Origin: DAOUEX01 sp034430235
Lineage (GTDB): Bacteria; Chloroflexota; Anaerolineae; UBA2200
NCBI GenBank assembly: GCA_964478075.1
Contig: CAYZGO010000003.1
Coordinates: 101,730-165,729, forward strand
DNA: 64,000 nt
Direction of reading: 5' to 3'
The translations under genes were made by a program, and so were the position numbers. Below, in pieces: positions 32,865 through 46,700 of the stretch. The first letter of the stretch is position 1. The number at the start of each line of letters is the position of its first letter. Below the pieces are notes generated by a model. It saw only the letters and a list, made by a program, of their open reading frames with translations. It did not search any database and was not told where the DNA came from.

Positions 32865-33938
32865 CTATCTCCTCCGCCAGTTCCAGGCGGCTGTCAGCAG
32901 ACGATAGAGAGGCCTGTTGTAGACATAGTCGTAAGCACCCACATAACGCATTTCCCTGCCACCAAAGCCGCGTTTGAAGCGATATAATCCGCCCAAGCCC
33001 GTGCTGAGCACGCCTTGCTTCTCTGCTACGGCTATGTGCGGGCGTATCCCGCTTTCGTCCACGTCTGGGATGCCCCACAAGTCGTACGTTTCGCAGCCCT
33101 GTGCCTTGGCCCAGCGCATAGCCTCCCATTGTAACAAGTGATTGGGCATGCGTTGCCTTTCCTCGCTGGAGGATGCACCGTACATGTACCAGGCCTTCCT
33201 ACCCCAGGCGAACGCCATCAAAGCGGCCAGGATTTTGCCCTCGTATCGCGCCAGGAGCAAAGCCGCTGATTCCTGTGCGGCAAAGAGCTGCCAGGCCTCA
33301 GTGTAGTAAGTCTGCGTGTGTATGCCAAATCCCGCACGCTGGCCGGTGACCTTTAGAAGTTCATAAAAGGCCTGCAAATCCGCCGCTGTACCCAGGTATA
33401 CGGAAACCCCTTTGCGCTTCGCCAGACGGATGTTGTAGCGGGTCTTGGACTTCATCTGAGCGAGTATCGCTTCTTCTTCTGCTCTCAGATCAATCAAGAC
33501 TGTGCGGCGTGGCTGAACGGTCTGTTCGCTTGGGACAAAGCCTTGCGACTCCAGCCAGTTTCGTGCGTCCGCCCCGTCCTCCCAGTCTGGCTCAACTTTG
33601 AGAGAGATAGCACGCTTGCGGCGACAAGCGTCGTGCAGTGCTGACAACAAAGCGCGGGCACCTGGTGTGGGGGGCGCGGAATGATCTACCAGTGGCCCTT
33701 TGGGAATGTACGCTGTAGTCAGCGAGATGATTGGCAGTGGCCGGAACAAGACCTGCGTGGCTGCCACGATGCGATCCCCCTCAACTACGGCCATACGCAG
33801 AGCTTGCCATCCGAAACGTGCCTTGAACTCACCCCACGTCCAGGATTGCAGCAGGTGGCCTGACGGTGAGCGCTTTATGAATTCGTCCCATTCACAGGGA
33901 GAGAGAAGGTCATTTTCAGCAGATGAGCAGACATGCAT
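32865..33938 (-). CDS. FemAB-family aminoacyl/peptidyl transferase
   Basis: A 357-residue double-GNAT protein of the FemAB/FemX family. GHLLQSWTWGEFKARFGW is the family's N-terminal signature, MKSKTRYNIRLAKRKGVSV is the basic segment between domains, and AWYMYGASSSEERQRMPNHL with LLQWEAMRWAKAQGCETYDL is the C-terminal GNAT core. Well-studied relatives add amino acids from aminoacyl-tRNA to the lipid II stem peptide, so a role in the peptidoglycan interbridge is likely. ETYDLWGIP and GLYRFKRGFGG are also conserved. It is transcribed towards the inositol-phosphate synthase gene, with the hairpin element between. Confidence 0.9.
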   Translation of the reverse strand: MHVCSSAENDLLSPCEWDEFIKRSPSGHLLQSWTWGEFKARFGWQALRMAVVEGDRIVAATQVLFRPLPIISLTTAYIPKGPLVDHSAPPTPGARALLSALHDACRRKRAISLKVEPDWEDGADARNWLESQGFVPSEQTVQPRRTVLIDLRAEEEAILAQMKSKTRYNIRLAKRKGVSVYLGTAADLQAFYELLKVTGQRAGFGIHTQTYYTEAWQLFAAQESAALLLARYEGKILAALMAFAWGRKAWYMYGASSSEERQRMPNHLLQWEAMRWAKAQGCETYDLWGIPDVDESGIRPHIAVAEKQGVLSTGLGGLYRFKRGFGGREMRYVGAYDYVYNRPLYRLLTAAWNWRRR

Positions 33939-34091
33939 GACTATTCTATTATACTTGGGTGCATGAGAAGGAAGAAATCAGAGCGGAGGAGCGAAGTGCA
34001 CCCGATGCTGGGTAGCCCTGCAGAGCGGGACAGGCTGCCCCCACTCCGCTGAGAGAGATAGCCCAGCCTCATCAAGCCACCCTGTCAGGCG

Positions 34092-34173
34092 GTCGCCCGT
34101 CGCCTGTCGCCCGTCGCCCGTCGCCCGTAGGGCATGCAAAGCGAGGGCATGCAAAGCGAGGGCATGTAAAGCC
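34092..34173. repeat. Two adjacent short tandem repeats (7 bp x5, 15 bp x3)
   Basis: 34092-34126 is five copies of GTCGCCC with one change. 34129-34173 is three copies of AGGGCATGCAAAGCG, the last diverged. They lie in the 700-bp gap before the giant surface-protein gene. The rest of 33939-34634 shows no gene; ATAGCGC-like words recur around 34240 without clear order. Confidence 0.75.
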
Positions 34174-34634
34174 CGGCCATGCAGAGCACGAGCGGCGTGT
34201 CCCTCGCCGTGTTCAGGATGCTGCCCTTAGACTGCGCTAAGGACATAGCGCAAGGAGCCCGGCCCGCTCGCAGCAGAGGCAGCTATGATGCGTTGGATGG
34301 ATAGCGTCCAGTTCTTTCATGGTGTCACCTTCTGAGCATTGTCACCGCAAGATCGTTGCGTATCTTTTATGGTACTGCCACGTCTTAAGAAGCGAGGAGG
34401 GCTGTGACCTGTTCTTGGTATGCCGCCTGTTAGTGGATTTCCCCTACCTAACTTCAGATACTATCCCCCTTGGATGTTGGTGTGACACGTAGCGCTATTC
34501 TCACACCGCACCTGTGGTGTTAGGGGAAGGATACACTTGGTCTTGTTCTCCCATCCCATATCCCGGGCGCATGCTCGGTGATAAGAACGAAACCCGCTGC
34601 GGCTACAAACAATTAACAGGCAGCCCACCCCTTT

Positions 34635-34664
34635 TTGACAATCTAGGGCTATTTAATGTATAAT
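34635..34664 (+). promoter_or_regulatory. Perfect consensus sigma-70-type promoter of the giant surface-protein gene
   Basis: TTGACA (34635-34640), 18-bp spacer, TATAAT (34659-34664). The predicted start of transcription, near 34671, leaves a leader of about 65 nt to the ATG at 34738 with its GGGAGG. An in-frame ATG at 34663 overlaps the -10 box and cannot be the start of this transcript. Confidence 0.82.
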
Positions 34665-34737
34665 GGTACATAATCGTCTTGCAAACATGTTTGGCGGGCG
34701 AAGAAAACAGCTATCTATCAACAGGGAGGCACATGTC

Positions 34738-37700
34738 ATGGAAGAGATGACCGTCATACATCCCCCGCAGGATTCGGAGCCATCCGAGTCATCCCCTGTT
34801 CACGAACAGCTTTCCATTGTTCCAACCTCACGGAGCGTCATCCTATCGCTTACTGTATTTGTGCTCTCCTTTACTCTGCTCTTCGCTGGCCCTGCTCTTG
34901 CCCTGCGGCTGATGGCGGGCGCCGTTGGGGCTGCCGGTCCTGATGAGGGGCCTGGCGGCCGCTTTCCTGATGTCTACGCCTCCGGGGTCGTGACTGACGT
35001 AGTCTTGCAGCAAGGCAAGAAGCCTTTGGTCAATGGGATCCCGGTCGGATCTGCCTACATCGGCACAAACGATACGTACATGAACAGGTGGAAGCAGACC
35101 AACAATATGGGGGCTGAAAGTCGGCTCATGTTTGGGCAGTGGGGTTCCTATCGCCCGCTAGTCTACTTCGACCTGACTACACTGCCAGATCCGATACCTC
35201 CCTCGGCCAGAGTCATAAGCGCCCAACTTGGCATCTACTGCTACGCACGGAATTTGTACAGAAGTATGGAGGCTCAGGTCTACCAGGTCAAACGCACCTG
35301 GAAGCCGCTGGAGGCAACCTGGATCAAGGCAACCTCGACCGACAACTGGGATACTGGGGGATGTGACCACACAGTCACTGACCGCTCGGCCATCGCCTCC
35401 GTCACCACGACCGTTTTTCATCGTAACGTTTTCCAGTATCTCGATGTGACTTCAATCGCACAGAACTGGGTTGCCGATCCGACCTCTAACAAGGGAGTCA
35501 TTCTCCTTACTTCTGACCCCACCATAATCTACTACTATCGGAGTTCCAAGTGGTCGATCCTGGATCAGCGCCCCCAGTTGATCATTACCTGGACACTCGA
35601 ACCGGGAACGCCTACACCCACGCCTACGGCGGGGCCGTCGCCCACGCCCGGGCCGTCGCCGACGCCCACCGCTACGCCGGTCGGTCCGCCCCTTGAAATA
35701 GACGATACGTCCGCCTGCTATGGTGACTATCCGGCGGGCCAGTGGCAGACGGCCACAGGACAGGGCGGATACGGGGGAAGCTTTAGGTTCGAAACGACGA
35801 GTTACCTGACTGGCACCGCGAGTTTTTCTCCCTGCCTGGGCAGTGCGCTGCCAGCAGACGGCATCTACGATGTGCAGGCGCACTGGAGTGTGTATTCGAC
35901 CCGGCCACAGGCTGTTCCATACGACATCCACTACGACGGGGGCACTGCCACTGCATACGTTGATCAGACCAAGGATGCAAGCGCTGGCACGCTCCCTGAC
36001 GGTTCTCCATCTGGTTGGGGCAGCCTGGGGCAGTACCCATTCCGGGCTGGCACCTTCACGACCACTCACGAGTACGTGGAATTGAACACGTCCAGCACCG
36101 GCGACACCTGCGCAGATGCCGTGAAATGGATTCCGGTTCCAGGTGCTGCCGGGCCTCCTTATACCCTGACCATATCTGCCGATCCCACGGTGCTGCCCTC
36201 TGATGGCCTCTCGACCTCGACGATTGTCGTGACTGTCACTGGCAAGTATGGGGGCTTGGTGGACGATGGCACCATGGTGGGGCTCACTACGACGGTGGGC
36301 ACTATGCGTTACGCCTATACCGAAGCAGAGAGCGCCAGCGTGACCAAGCTAGGCACGTGGAACAATGACGTCAATCCTGCAGCAAGTGGCGGCGTGGCTA
36401 TCTATTCCGACAACTTTGGCGACGAGGTATCCTGGACCTTCGAGGGGGAAGCAGTCTCACTGGTCTATGTCACCGACCCCACCGGAGGCGTGGCCGATGT
36501 CACCGTAGATGGGGTTTATGTAGCGACGATCAACTTTGCCAGCGGATCCACGCAGTGGCGAGTCGAGCGCCTGCTTACCGGCAATCTTAGTTCAGGATTG
36601 CACACCGTGCGTGTCCGCAACGGTGGTGTTGGGCGCATCTGGGTGGACGCTCTCCGTTCAGGTGCCGCGACCACTGGTGGTGTGGCTACCGCCACACTGA
36701 CAGCGCCAATCCTGCCCGCAACGGCCACTGTGCGGGCCGTGGCTATTGGTATAGGGTACAGTGCGTCATCCCTTACCTGGCCCTATCGTGAGACCACGGT
36801 TTCCTTCCCCGGGCCATCCGAAGTGTGGGTGGATGACGACTGGGCAGGAAGCAGCCCCGGCGACATTGTGGACGGCCACTCCTTCGGCTATGATGCCTTC
36901 GATACCATTCAGGGTGGAGTGGACAAGGTCTTGAGCGGCGGGACAGTCCACGTTGCAGCGGGCACCTACGCGGAACAAGTCACTTTTGACAAGCCGCTTA
37001 GCCTTTCGGGCTCCGGAGCTAGTTCTACCACCGTTCTCGATGGCGTAAACGATGCACCAGGCAGCCGCGGCGTCTATGTGGATCGTGCAGATAATGTGAC
37101 GATTTCTGGCTTTAGGATCAAGAACTTTGAGACCGGTGTCTACCTGGATGGCACGAGCGGTAACCCCGTTTATAATGCCACCGTAATAAACAACACGTTC
37201 GAAAGCAACAATGCTGGGAGCAATTCCTACGCTCTGCGTGGGTGGTATGTCTACACCAGTACGCTCTGCAGCAATGACATGACCTTGGGGTACAACGGTA
37301 TCCTCTTGAATCACGCCTATGGCACGACAATATGCTACAACGATATCTACTACAACCAGGGCTTTGGGATCAAGATAGATACTGGCAATGACAACTCGAT
37401 AGATAACAACAACATCAATAACAACCAGAATGTGGGCATTGAACTGGCCGGGACGACAGCGGGCAACGGTGTCTACGGCAACGTTCTCAACGATCTTTCG
37501 TGGGACGGTGTACTGGTGCGCGGTGTTGCGACGGATCCGCAGGTGGTGGCCAACATCATCAGCAACACTAACCTGGTATGGCTTGACGCGAGCGGCAGCG
37601 CGCCGGATGCCAATCACAACCTGGGCGGAATCGTGCTGCTGGGCACTATAAACAGCGCGGTCTATAACAACAGAATCTCGGGCGCGTCCAACGCACAAGG

Positions 37701-40700
37701 CCATCGCGCTGACGCTGCTGGTGTGTATCTGGCCAATAACACACTGCCCCTTTCGATTGATACCAACTTGATTCAGGGCTGCACTGGGCACGGCATTCAT
37801 ATGCCGGTCGGCGGCGTAGCTGCCACCATTCATGGCAACAGCATCTACGCCAACAGCCGCTTTGGATTGAACAACCAACTTGCTGCCAATGTGCATGTCG
37901 AAGGCAACTGGTGGGGGCGCAATACCCCAACCTCCGGGGGCGCCGAACCCCAAGACATCCAGAACATAGGCACGGCGTTCTGGTCTCCTCCTATCTCGCT
38001 GACCTTGACTGCTGCGCCAACGTCTATTCCAGCCAACGGTCTCGCCACCTCTGACATCACTGCCACTGCCACTGGCTTTGGCTACAATATCCTTGACGGC
38101 ACGGGAATCACTTTCACCAGCGACTTGAGCACCCTCGTCTACCCCGGCACTGCCGCGTTTGGAGCTGGTGTGGCGAACGCTACCCTGAGAGCGGGCACTA
38201 TCGCCGGAGTGGCGACGATCACCGGCACGGCCGAGCCTGGTGTTGAAGGGCAGACAGTCACGGTGACTTTGACGGCTCTTGGCCCTCATAGCATCGCCAT
38301 CGCTGCTGACCCGACCAGCATCCCAGCTTTCGGCAACCAGTCTATTGTTACTGCTACAGTAAGGGACATCCACGGCAATCCTAAACCAGGAATAGGAATA
38401 ACTTTCACCAGCGATGCTCTGGGCGGAGTTGCTCCTGGGACAGGCACAACCCTGGCCGGAACGGGCGCAGCGACGACGACCTTTACCTCGGGCGGACTGA
38501 CTGGTGTGGCGACTGTAACGGCCACAGCAGGCGTGACGCTTACCGCCTGGACAAACATCACAATCACGGCTGGCGCGCCCTGCACGGGAAGCATGAGCAT
38601 CGACGCAGTGCCTGCCGGGATACCCGCTAACGGCGTGGCCACGTCTACCATCACTGTAGTGATGAGCGATTGTGTGGGCCATGACGTGACTGACGGCACC
38701 ATGGTGGGCTTTACAACCACATTGGGTTCCATTCTGAGATACGAGTACGTAGAAGCCGAGTCTGCAGATGTTATCACCTCCACGGGTTGGGTGCCAGTTG
38801 CAGATCCAAGCGCCAGTGGTGGTTACTTTATTGACACCAGTTCGACGGGGGCTGCTGCTTATTGGCTGTTCCGCGGTGAGGCTGTCTCCCTGATCTACTA
38901 CAGATTCGCCGGGGGTGGAGTGATGCGCCTCCGTGTGGATGGCGACACGCCTGTGGACATTGACACAAGTGGCAGTTCGGCCTGGGTAGAGCGGGTCGTT
39001 GCTACTAACCTGGATCCGTCGGTGACACATCAGATTGAGGTGACTCGTCAGTCCGGCACGATTCAGCTTGACGCCTTCCGCTCTGGCGCAGCCACCAGCG
39101 CAGGCGCTGCTACGGCCATCCTGCGTGCCGCTGTCTTGCCCGTTACTGACACGGCCACGGTCTATGCCGAGTCGCGCCTCGGTCATCCGTCCTGGCCCAG
39201 CCTGGAAGTGACCACCACTGTGGTCTTTAGCCAGACCAACGTCGTCTGGGTGGACGATGATTGGACTGGCTTGTCGAACGGGACCCCGGTCACGGTGCCT
39301 GGCGGCACAGCGCAAATCGGCCACGATGCCTTCGATACGATTCCCGGTGGTGTCACTGGTGTCCAATCAGGAGGCACCGTGTCGGTACTCGAGGGCGATT
39401 ACCTGCTGCCCGTCAGTATCACCAAGACACTCAACCTGCTTGGGTATGTTGGCGCACCGGGGACTGTGATTGACGGCGGCAGCCCTGCCATGCCTGGCAT
39501 CACTGTTACGGGTTCCAGTAACGTGGTGATTGATGGCTTCACCCTGGTCAATTGGACGACGGGCATAACTCTTCAGTGTGGGCCATTGAGCGGCCTGGAG
39601 ATCTCGAACAATGTCTTTACCAATTGCACGACACTCGCCATCTCGGGTCTGTATGTCAACTCCAGCCACTTTACCTACAATGAAATCCAGCACGGTGGTT
39701 CAGGCATCGAACTGGATACTGTGAACAGTACGAATTTGGAGAACAACCACGTCCACGATATGAATGGCTTTGGCATTTGTATTTTCAGCACTGCTGGCAC
39801 AAGCACCGGCAATGTGTTGTCCTACAACAACATACATGACCTCGATTGGGACGGCATGCATGTAGGACCGAACTCTATCAGCACGAGCGTGTTAAGCAAC
39901 ACAGTGCATATGTCCAACCGGGCCAACAGCCCCGCCGGTTTCAACCTGGGTGGTATTGCGATATCCAGTGCGAGCACCACAACAATTCAATACAATACTG
40001 TGTATGATGTTTCAGATGCTGGCGGCATTACGGATACGGCAGGCATCTACATATTTGGTACGAGCGTGGGCGGGGGCTTGCACTACAACCAAGTGCTTGG
40101 CAACCGCAATGATGGCATAGCGCTGCTCGGCTACACCACACCTCCAACGATGACGTGCAACCACATCTATGGCAATGGCCAGTTTGGCCTGAGGAACTAT
40201 GGCGCTGCCAACGTACACGCCGAAGGCAACTGGTGGGGGCACAATCCACCACTGACCTTTGGCCCGGGAGCGCCCGCTGATATTGCCAATGCGGCCAACG
40301 TGTTCTGGTCGCCGCCCATCTCACTGACCCTGACGACTGTAGCAACGACCGTCAAGGTGGGTAGGCCGGCATTCGTCATTACGGCTACAGGAAGCGGAGG
40401 GGGCTGCACCCTTCTCGATACCACGCTAATCACATTTGAGACGGATTTGGGTGGCGTAGGCGATCCTCCGGGATCAAGTGTGCTTGGCAGCATGAGTGGC
40501 GGTCAGGCCACGCAGATGTTCACCCCAGGTACCGTCGCAGGCTTGGCCACGATCACGGCCACGGTGGCCGACGCCGGCGTAGCTACGGCTATCGTGACCA
40601 TTGAGCCAGATTGGGCAGCCTCCATCACGCTGACGGCACATCCTACCTCTATTCCTGTGGGCAGCGGAACATCGGCCCTTACTGCCACCGTGCTGGATAT

Positions 40701-43700
40701 GTATGGCAATGCAGTTGCGGATGGCACACAAATCCAGTTCAGCAGTACATTGGGGTGGCCCTCCGAGATTTACACCCCCACGGTCAGCGGTGTTGCTACG
40801 AATACACTGAATGCAGGGATAACGCCTGGCATCGCTACAGTCTCAGCGTCCTGGGGCTTTGTCGTTGGCTCCACCGATGTGGAGATTACTGCTGGGCCAC
40901 CGCATACCATCACGTCCTTGGTTGCTGATCCGGGCGCGATCCTGGCCAATGGCGTAGACACTTCACAGCTTACGGCAACAGTGGAGGATCAGTACGGCAA
41001 CCTCGTGCCTGACGGAACGATGGTCGGCTTCAAGACCACCGCTGGCACGCTGATCTATGCTTACACCGAGGCCGAGGACTATACAAAGGTGATCACAGCG
41101 CCAGCGGGTATATGGAACGTAGTAACTGGCAATCCGCTGGCCAGTGGCGACGGGTACATCTGGACCAACCAGGCTGGCGCCAGCGCATCCTGGACCTTCC
41201 GCGGCCGGGCGGTCTCTCTGCGCTATGGAAAGGTGCCAGGCTATGGCCGCATACAGGTGGAGGTAGATGGCAACGTGCGGGAGATAGACACGAACATCGT
41301 TGGACCACCCGTGTGGGTCGAAGAGACGATGTTCACCAACCTGAGCGAATCCGTCCCGCACACCATTACGGTGGGTTGCATGGATGCCCTGCGAGTGGAC
41401 CTGGATGTGTTCCGCTCTGGTTCAGCCACGTCGAGCGGGCAGGCTGTGGCAACGCTCACATCTTCACCGCTGCCGCCGACTACAGCCCAAGTTGGGGCGT
41501 GGGGCATCGGGGGTGCGTTCCCGGTGCTCACGACGACCGTGCAGTTCCTTGCGCCACTGCAAGTTTGGGTAGACGACGACTACTGCGGTACGTGTGTCAA
41601 CGATGGCCACCTGTGGGGCTTTGATGCTTTTGACAACATACCGGATGGCATAACAGCCGTGCGTGATGGGGGCACCGTGCACGTGCTGGCCGGCACTTAC
41701 GCTGCTGGCTTTACCATTGGCAAGCCCCTATACCTTGACGGCGAGGGGAGCGGCGCTACGTCGTCCATTGTTGGTTCTGGCACGGGTACTGGCATCCGCG
41801 TCACTTGCTTGGCTGATGGGACCACCATCGAAGGCTTCTTGATTAGCGACTTTGGCTACGGCCTGTGGCTGGATGGCTGGAGCACCAATCCCCTCGATGG
41901 CATCACCGTGACCAACTGCGCGATTGAGAAGAGTACCACGGGTGCGATTACGGGGACCTATGTCAACAACGGCTACTTCGCGGACAATGCCCTTCACCAC
42001 AACACCGGCTTTGGTCTTGAGCTGGATACGTGTGACAACACGATCATAAAGGACAGCCATATCTATGACAACGCGGGCGACTACGGCTATGGCCTGCACC
42101 TGTACAGCTCGGCAGCCACGAGCGATGACAACATCATCTCTGGGAACACTCTATACGACATGTCTCTGGATGGCATACGTGTAGGGACGAACTGCGTCAG
42201 CACCAGTGTGCTGAGCAACCTAGTGCATGATACGAACCTGGCTTTCGGTACCTCTGGTTTTAACAGTGGTGGTATCGTGTTGCTAAACGCTATCAATCCA
42301 ACAGTGGAGCACAACACTATTTACGATACTTCCTCAGCCGGCGGTAGTGCCAACACGGCGGGCATTTGCGTGAATGGCGTGAGCTCGGGCGGACACATAC
42401 GCTACAACCGCACGCTTAACAACACTAATGATGGCATCCTGCTGATGAGCTACAGCGCGCCTCCGACGGTGACGTGCAACTACATCTATGGCAATGGCCG
42501 GTTTGGCCTGAGAAACGACTGGGCCGCTAACGTGCACGCCGAAGGCAACTGGTGGGGGCACAATCCGCCGCCGAGCGGTGGGCCGGGCATACCCGCTGAC
42601 ATTGCCAATCTGGCCAATGTGTTCTGGACTCCGGCCATGGAACTAGGCGTAACTGCTTCGCCGACTGCGATTGTTGCGGATGGTGTGTCCACGGTGCTTG
42701 TCAGGGCGACTATGCGCTCCACCAGCCCGGCGTGCAACGCGTTTGACGGCACGCTCATCACCTTTACCACCAGCCTTGGCTCGTTCGGCGCTCCCTCTGT
42801 TGCGCATCCAACAGTAAATGGCGAGGCCACTGCAGTTCTGCAGTCTCCAACGATCACGGGCACTGCCTACGTGACCGCCACGACAGCTGTAACTGGCACA
42901 GCTTCGTGCACTGTGGACTTTCAGTTAGGCCCGCCTTGGGAACCGACCCATCTCTATATGGATCGCTATCCGGCTACCATTCCAGCGGATGGGGTATCCA
43001 CCTCCACAATCACCCTGACAGTAACCGATGACTACGGTAACCCGGCCTACAATGGGTCGCTCGTTGGCTTCGTGTCGAGTCACGGCACGTTGCCTTACGA
43101 CTACGTCGAAGCCGAGGATAGCACGAAAGTCACGACCTCTGTTGGCGATTGGTCACTGCTTGGCCCAAATGCAGCCAGCGGCAGTTATCTGATCGCCTCA
43201 AGCAGCCCTGGTGCCTGGGCGCGCTGGACGTTCACTGGCAGTGCGGTTTCGCTGATCTATAGGCGCGACACGGACGGCGGCTTGGCCCAGGTCAGCATTG
43301 ACGGTGTGCCCGTGAAGACCATCGACATGAGCGCGGGCTCCACAGAGTGGCAGCGGGAGACGGTGGCATACACCGGGCTCAACCCGGCCGTGCCACACGT
43401 TATCGAGATAGAGGACATCTCCACCCCGCCGGACAGGATCTATCTTGATGCCCTGCGTTCCGGCACCCATACAGTTAACGGTGTAGCTACGGCCATACTG
43501 ACCTCCGAGAGGGTTTCCGCCCCTACTACGGCTTACGTGTATGCGACAGTAGTGGATCCCCGCATAGAGGCCATATCTGGCCCGCCTTCGAAGTGGACGT
43601 GGGTGGGCTTTGAATTCGCCAATCTAGCCATCCTGAAAGACGCTCTCAATACTGATGTTCCCATTGACGAGTTGGTGAAATTTACGCTCTCCTACTGGAA

Positions 43701-46700
43701 CTATGGTGTGGCACAGGCGACGGACACGCTCATTACCGACACGCTGCCTATCACGCTGACTTACATCACTACAAGTTCAGTGTCAACGCCCGACATAGGT
43801 GCGCCTAGCAATCCAAGCGGTAACGAGTGGGTCTGGAATGCAGGGAACGTGCAGCCCGGTACCAGCGGGGTCATAACGTTCACGGCTCGCCGTCTTTGCC
43901 AGCCCGGGCTTGGCTGGATCTTGAATACCGCTTCCGTTGGCTCGCTGACACAGGACGCAAACCCAATGGACAACAGCAGCGACAAATGGATCAACTTCAC
44001 ACACGGCGAGCCCTTCACGGTGACCGTGATGTCCGTTCCACCGGGGATACCCATCAACTCGAGTTCAACGATTTACATCACCGTCACCGACCAGTGCAGC
44101 AACGGCGTGCCGGCGACGACAGTGTACATCACTACCAACCTGGGCAGCCTCACTCCTACATTCGGAACTACCGATCCCAGCGGCGCGGTAACGACCACGT
44201 TCTACGGTGGGCCGATCACTGGTACCGCAACGATAAGCGCCACTGCGGACAGTGTCACAGGCGTGGGCTACGTGGCGGTTGGTGCTGGTCCGCCAGAGCG
44301 CCTTGATGTCTATGCGTATCCACCTGCTATTCCTGCCGATGGCATGTCCACCTCGACTATCGTAGCTCGAGTGGAGGATGATGGTGGGAACGCTGTGCCG
44401 GATGGCTTCTTCGTCGGTTTCACCACGTCTCTGGGCTCGATGCTCTACAACTATGTAGAGGATGATTCACCCCTGGTGCATCAGTCGCCGCCAGGCAGCT
44501 GGGTCACCGTGCCCGATCTTGCGGCGAGTGGCGGCAGCTACATCTACACAACTATGGATGGCGCTTCTGTCTATTGGGACTTTCGCGGAAACGGAGTCTC
44601 GCTGGTCTATGTCCAGTGGCCTGGCGGTGGCATCGGCGACGTATACGTTGACAGTGCTTCTGTGGGCAGCATCAACATGACGGGTACTGCCGCTTATCTG
44701 GCGGAACAAGTCTTCACCTGGGTTGGCGATCCCACCGACGCGCACACTATTCGCGTGACGCACCGCCCGGGTAGCGGGCCGATCTACATGGACGCCTTCC
44801 GCTCCGGCATGACTACCCACGGCGGGCTGGCGTTACCTTTGCTGACCTCGGAAACATTCACGGGCACGGCCACAGTAGCTGCTACCGGTGTATCTGAGAT
44901 ACCAGGTAGCCCTGTGCCTGTGTTGCTGCCCGGCTTCACCAATGTATGCTTCGATGCGGCTGACCTCGTCATCACCAAGACCGTTGAGCCGATAGGGGAA
45001 CTCTCCGTCGGGGAGAACGTCACCTTTACGCTCACCTATCAGAATATGGGGCCAGTGACAGCTACGAACGCTTACATTGACGATGCGCTCAGCACAGATG
45101 CGCTTGTTGATCTCCTCTTCAGCAGGCTGCCGATTACCATGACACCGTACACCGAATATCGTTGGCCTTTGGGTTCCATGGGGCCTGGAGAGACAGGAGT
45201 CATAACCTTTAGCGGCACTGTAGACACGAGCCGCTACTGGCCGCCTATGACAGTGCTCACCAACACGGCGGTCATCACTTCGAGCACGGCTGACGGCCAG
45301 ACTGTCAACAACACGAGCCTGGTCACAACGACCATCGTGCCGGGCACTGCAGTTACCCTCTGGCTGACGGCCATACCGGACAGCATCCCGGTGGGTGGTG
45401 CCACCTCCACGGTCACGGCCACGGCTCAGGACACGTACGGCAACCCTGTGCCGGATGGAACGCCAATCACGTTCACCACCGATCTGGGAGGATTCCCCAC
45501 ATACCCATACGTGGGCACAACCAGTGGTGGTGTGCACACAGTAACCCTGACCTCAGGGAACGTAGCCGGCACGGCGACAATCGTAGCTGCTTTGGATTAC
45601 GTCATGGAAACCACACAGGTGATCTTCACGCCGCTGAGTCCGTTCACGGTCACCGTGACGGCTAATCCGGATCACATAGTAGTCGGTGGGGCCACATCAG
45701 CCATACAGGCTCTGGTCGTGGACCAGTACAGCAACCCAGTGGCGAATGGCACGCTTGTGAGTTTTGATACCTCTGCAGGCACAATTGATCTGCCCAGCGC
45801 CACTACCGTCAACGGCACAGCTTCCACAGTGCTGCGTTCAGGCACTATAGCTGGGACGGCCATTGTCACCGCAACTGCGGACAGCATAACCGGGACGACC
45901 ACCGTGGTCTTTGAACCTGGCGTGCCAAGGGTGACGATTGATGCAAATCCCAAGTTCCTGATGGTGGGTGAGACCTCCCATATCACTGTAACGGCCAGAG
46001 ACCAACATGGCAATCTCGTCGCTGGCGAGGTGGTGACGTTTGCGACCACGCTTGGCAGCTTTGATGGCGTTACGACCACGACGCGCGCGACAGATGCGGG
46101 TGGCAAAGCCTATGCTGGGCTGAGTTCGACAACACCAGGCACGGCCGTGGTCACGGGGACAGTTGGAGCATATTCTGCTCCCATACTCATAACCTTCACG
46201 GCAGGGGAGCCACGCAGTATTATGCTCGACGTTGATCCTGCCATCATTCCTGGGTGCGGCGGCACCGCCCTCGCTCGAGCTGTTGCCAAAGACCGATACG
46301 ACAACCCTGTCCGTGATGGCACTGTGGTCGTCTTCGACGTGACGCCGCAGGGTGATGTAGTGCCCATCAATGGCGGGCGCACAACGAATGGTGTGGCCAC
46401 AGCTATCATATCTTCTGGTACAGTGCCCGGCCCTGCCACCGTGTGGGCCTGGCCGCAAGGCTGGCGCTCTTCGGTTGTTGATTGGTTTGGGGTAGTATTC
46501 CTGGTTGGGCCGCCTGATCATCTGGAGCTGTCGGTGCCGAAGATGCTTATTGTCGGTGGCAACCAGGCGACCATCAGGTTACGAGCCTTGGATTGCGGTG
46601 GCTACCCAGTGCAAGATGGCACGCCTGTCACCTTTACCATCGCTTCTGGTGCGGGCAGCCTGTGGCCGCAGGTGACTACCACCGCGAATGGCTGGGCATT

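Noticed and set aside
34092..34173. Possible CRISPR array
   Set aside because: Units are 7 and 15 bp directly adjacent without spacers; these are simple tandem repeats. The same holds for the 45-bp units at 60860-60967. No cas genes were seen.
36766..39366. An 866-codon open frame on the minus strand inside the giant gene
   Set aside because: It is antisense to well-supported beta-helix and Ig modules; its text has no recognisable family and recurs as shorter frames opposite the other modules, as expected from a repetitive coding strand with biased codon use.
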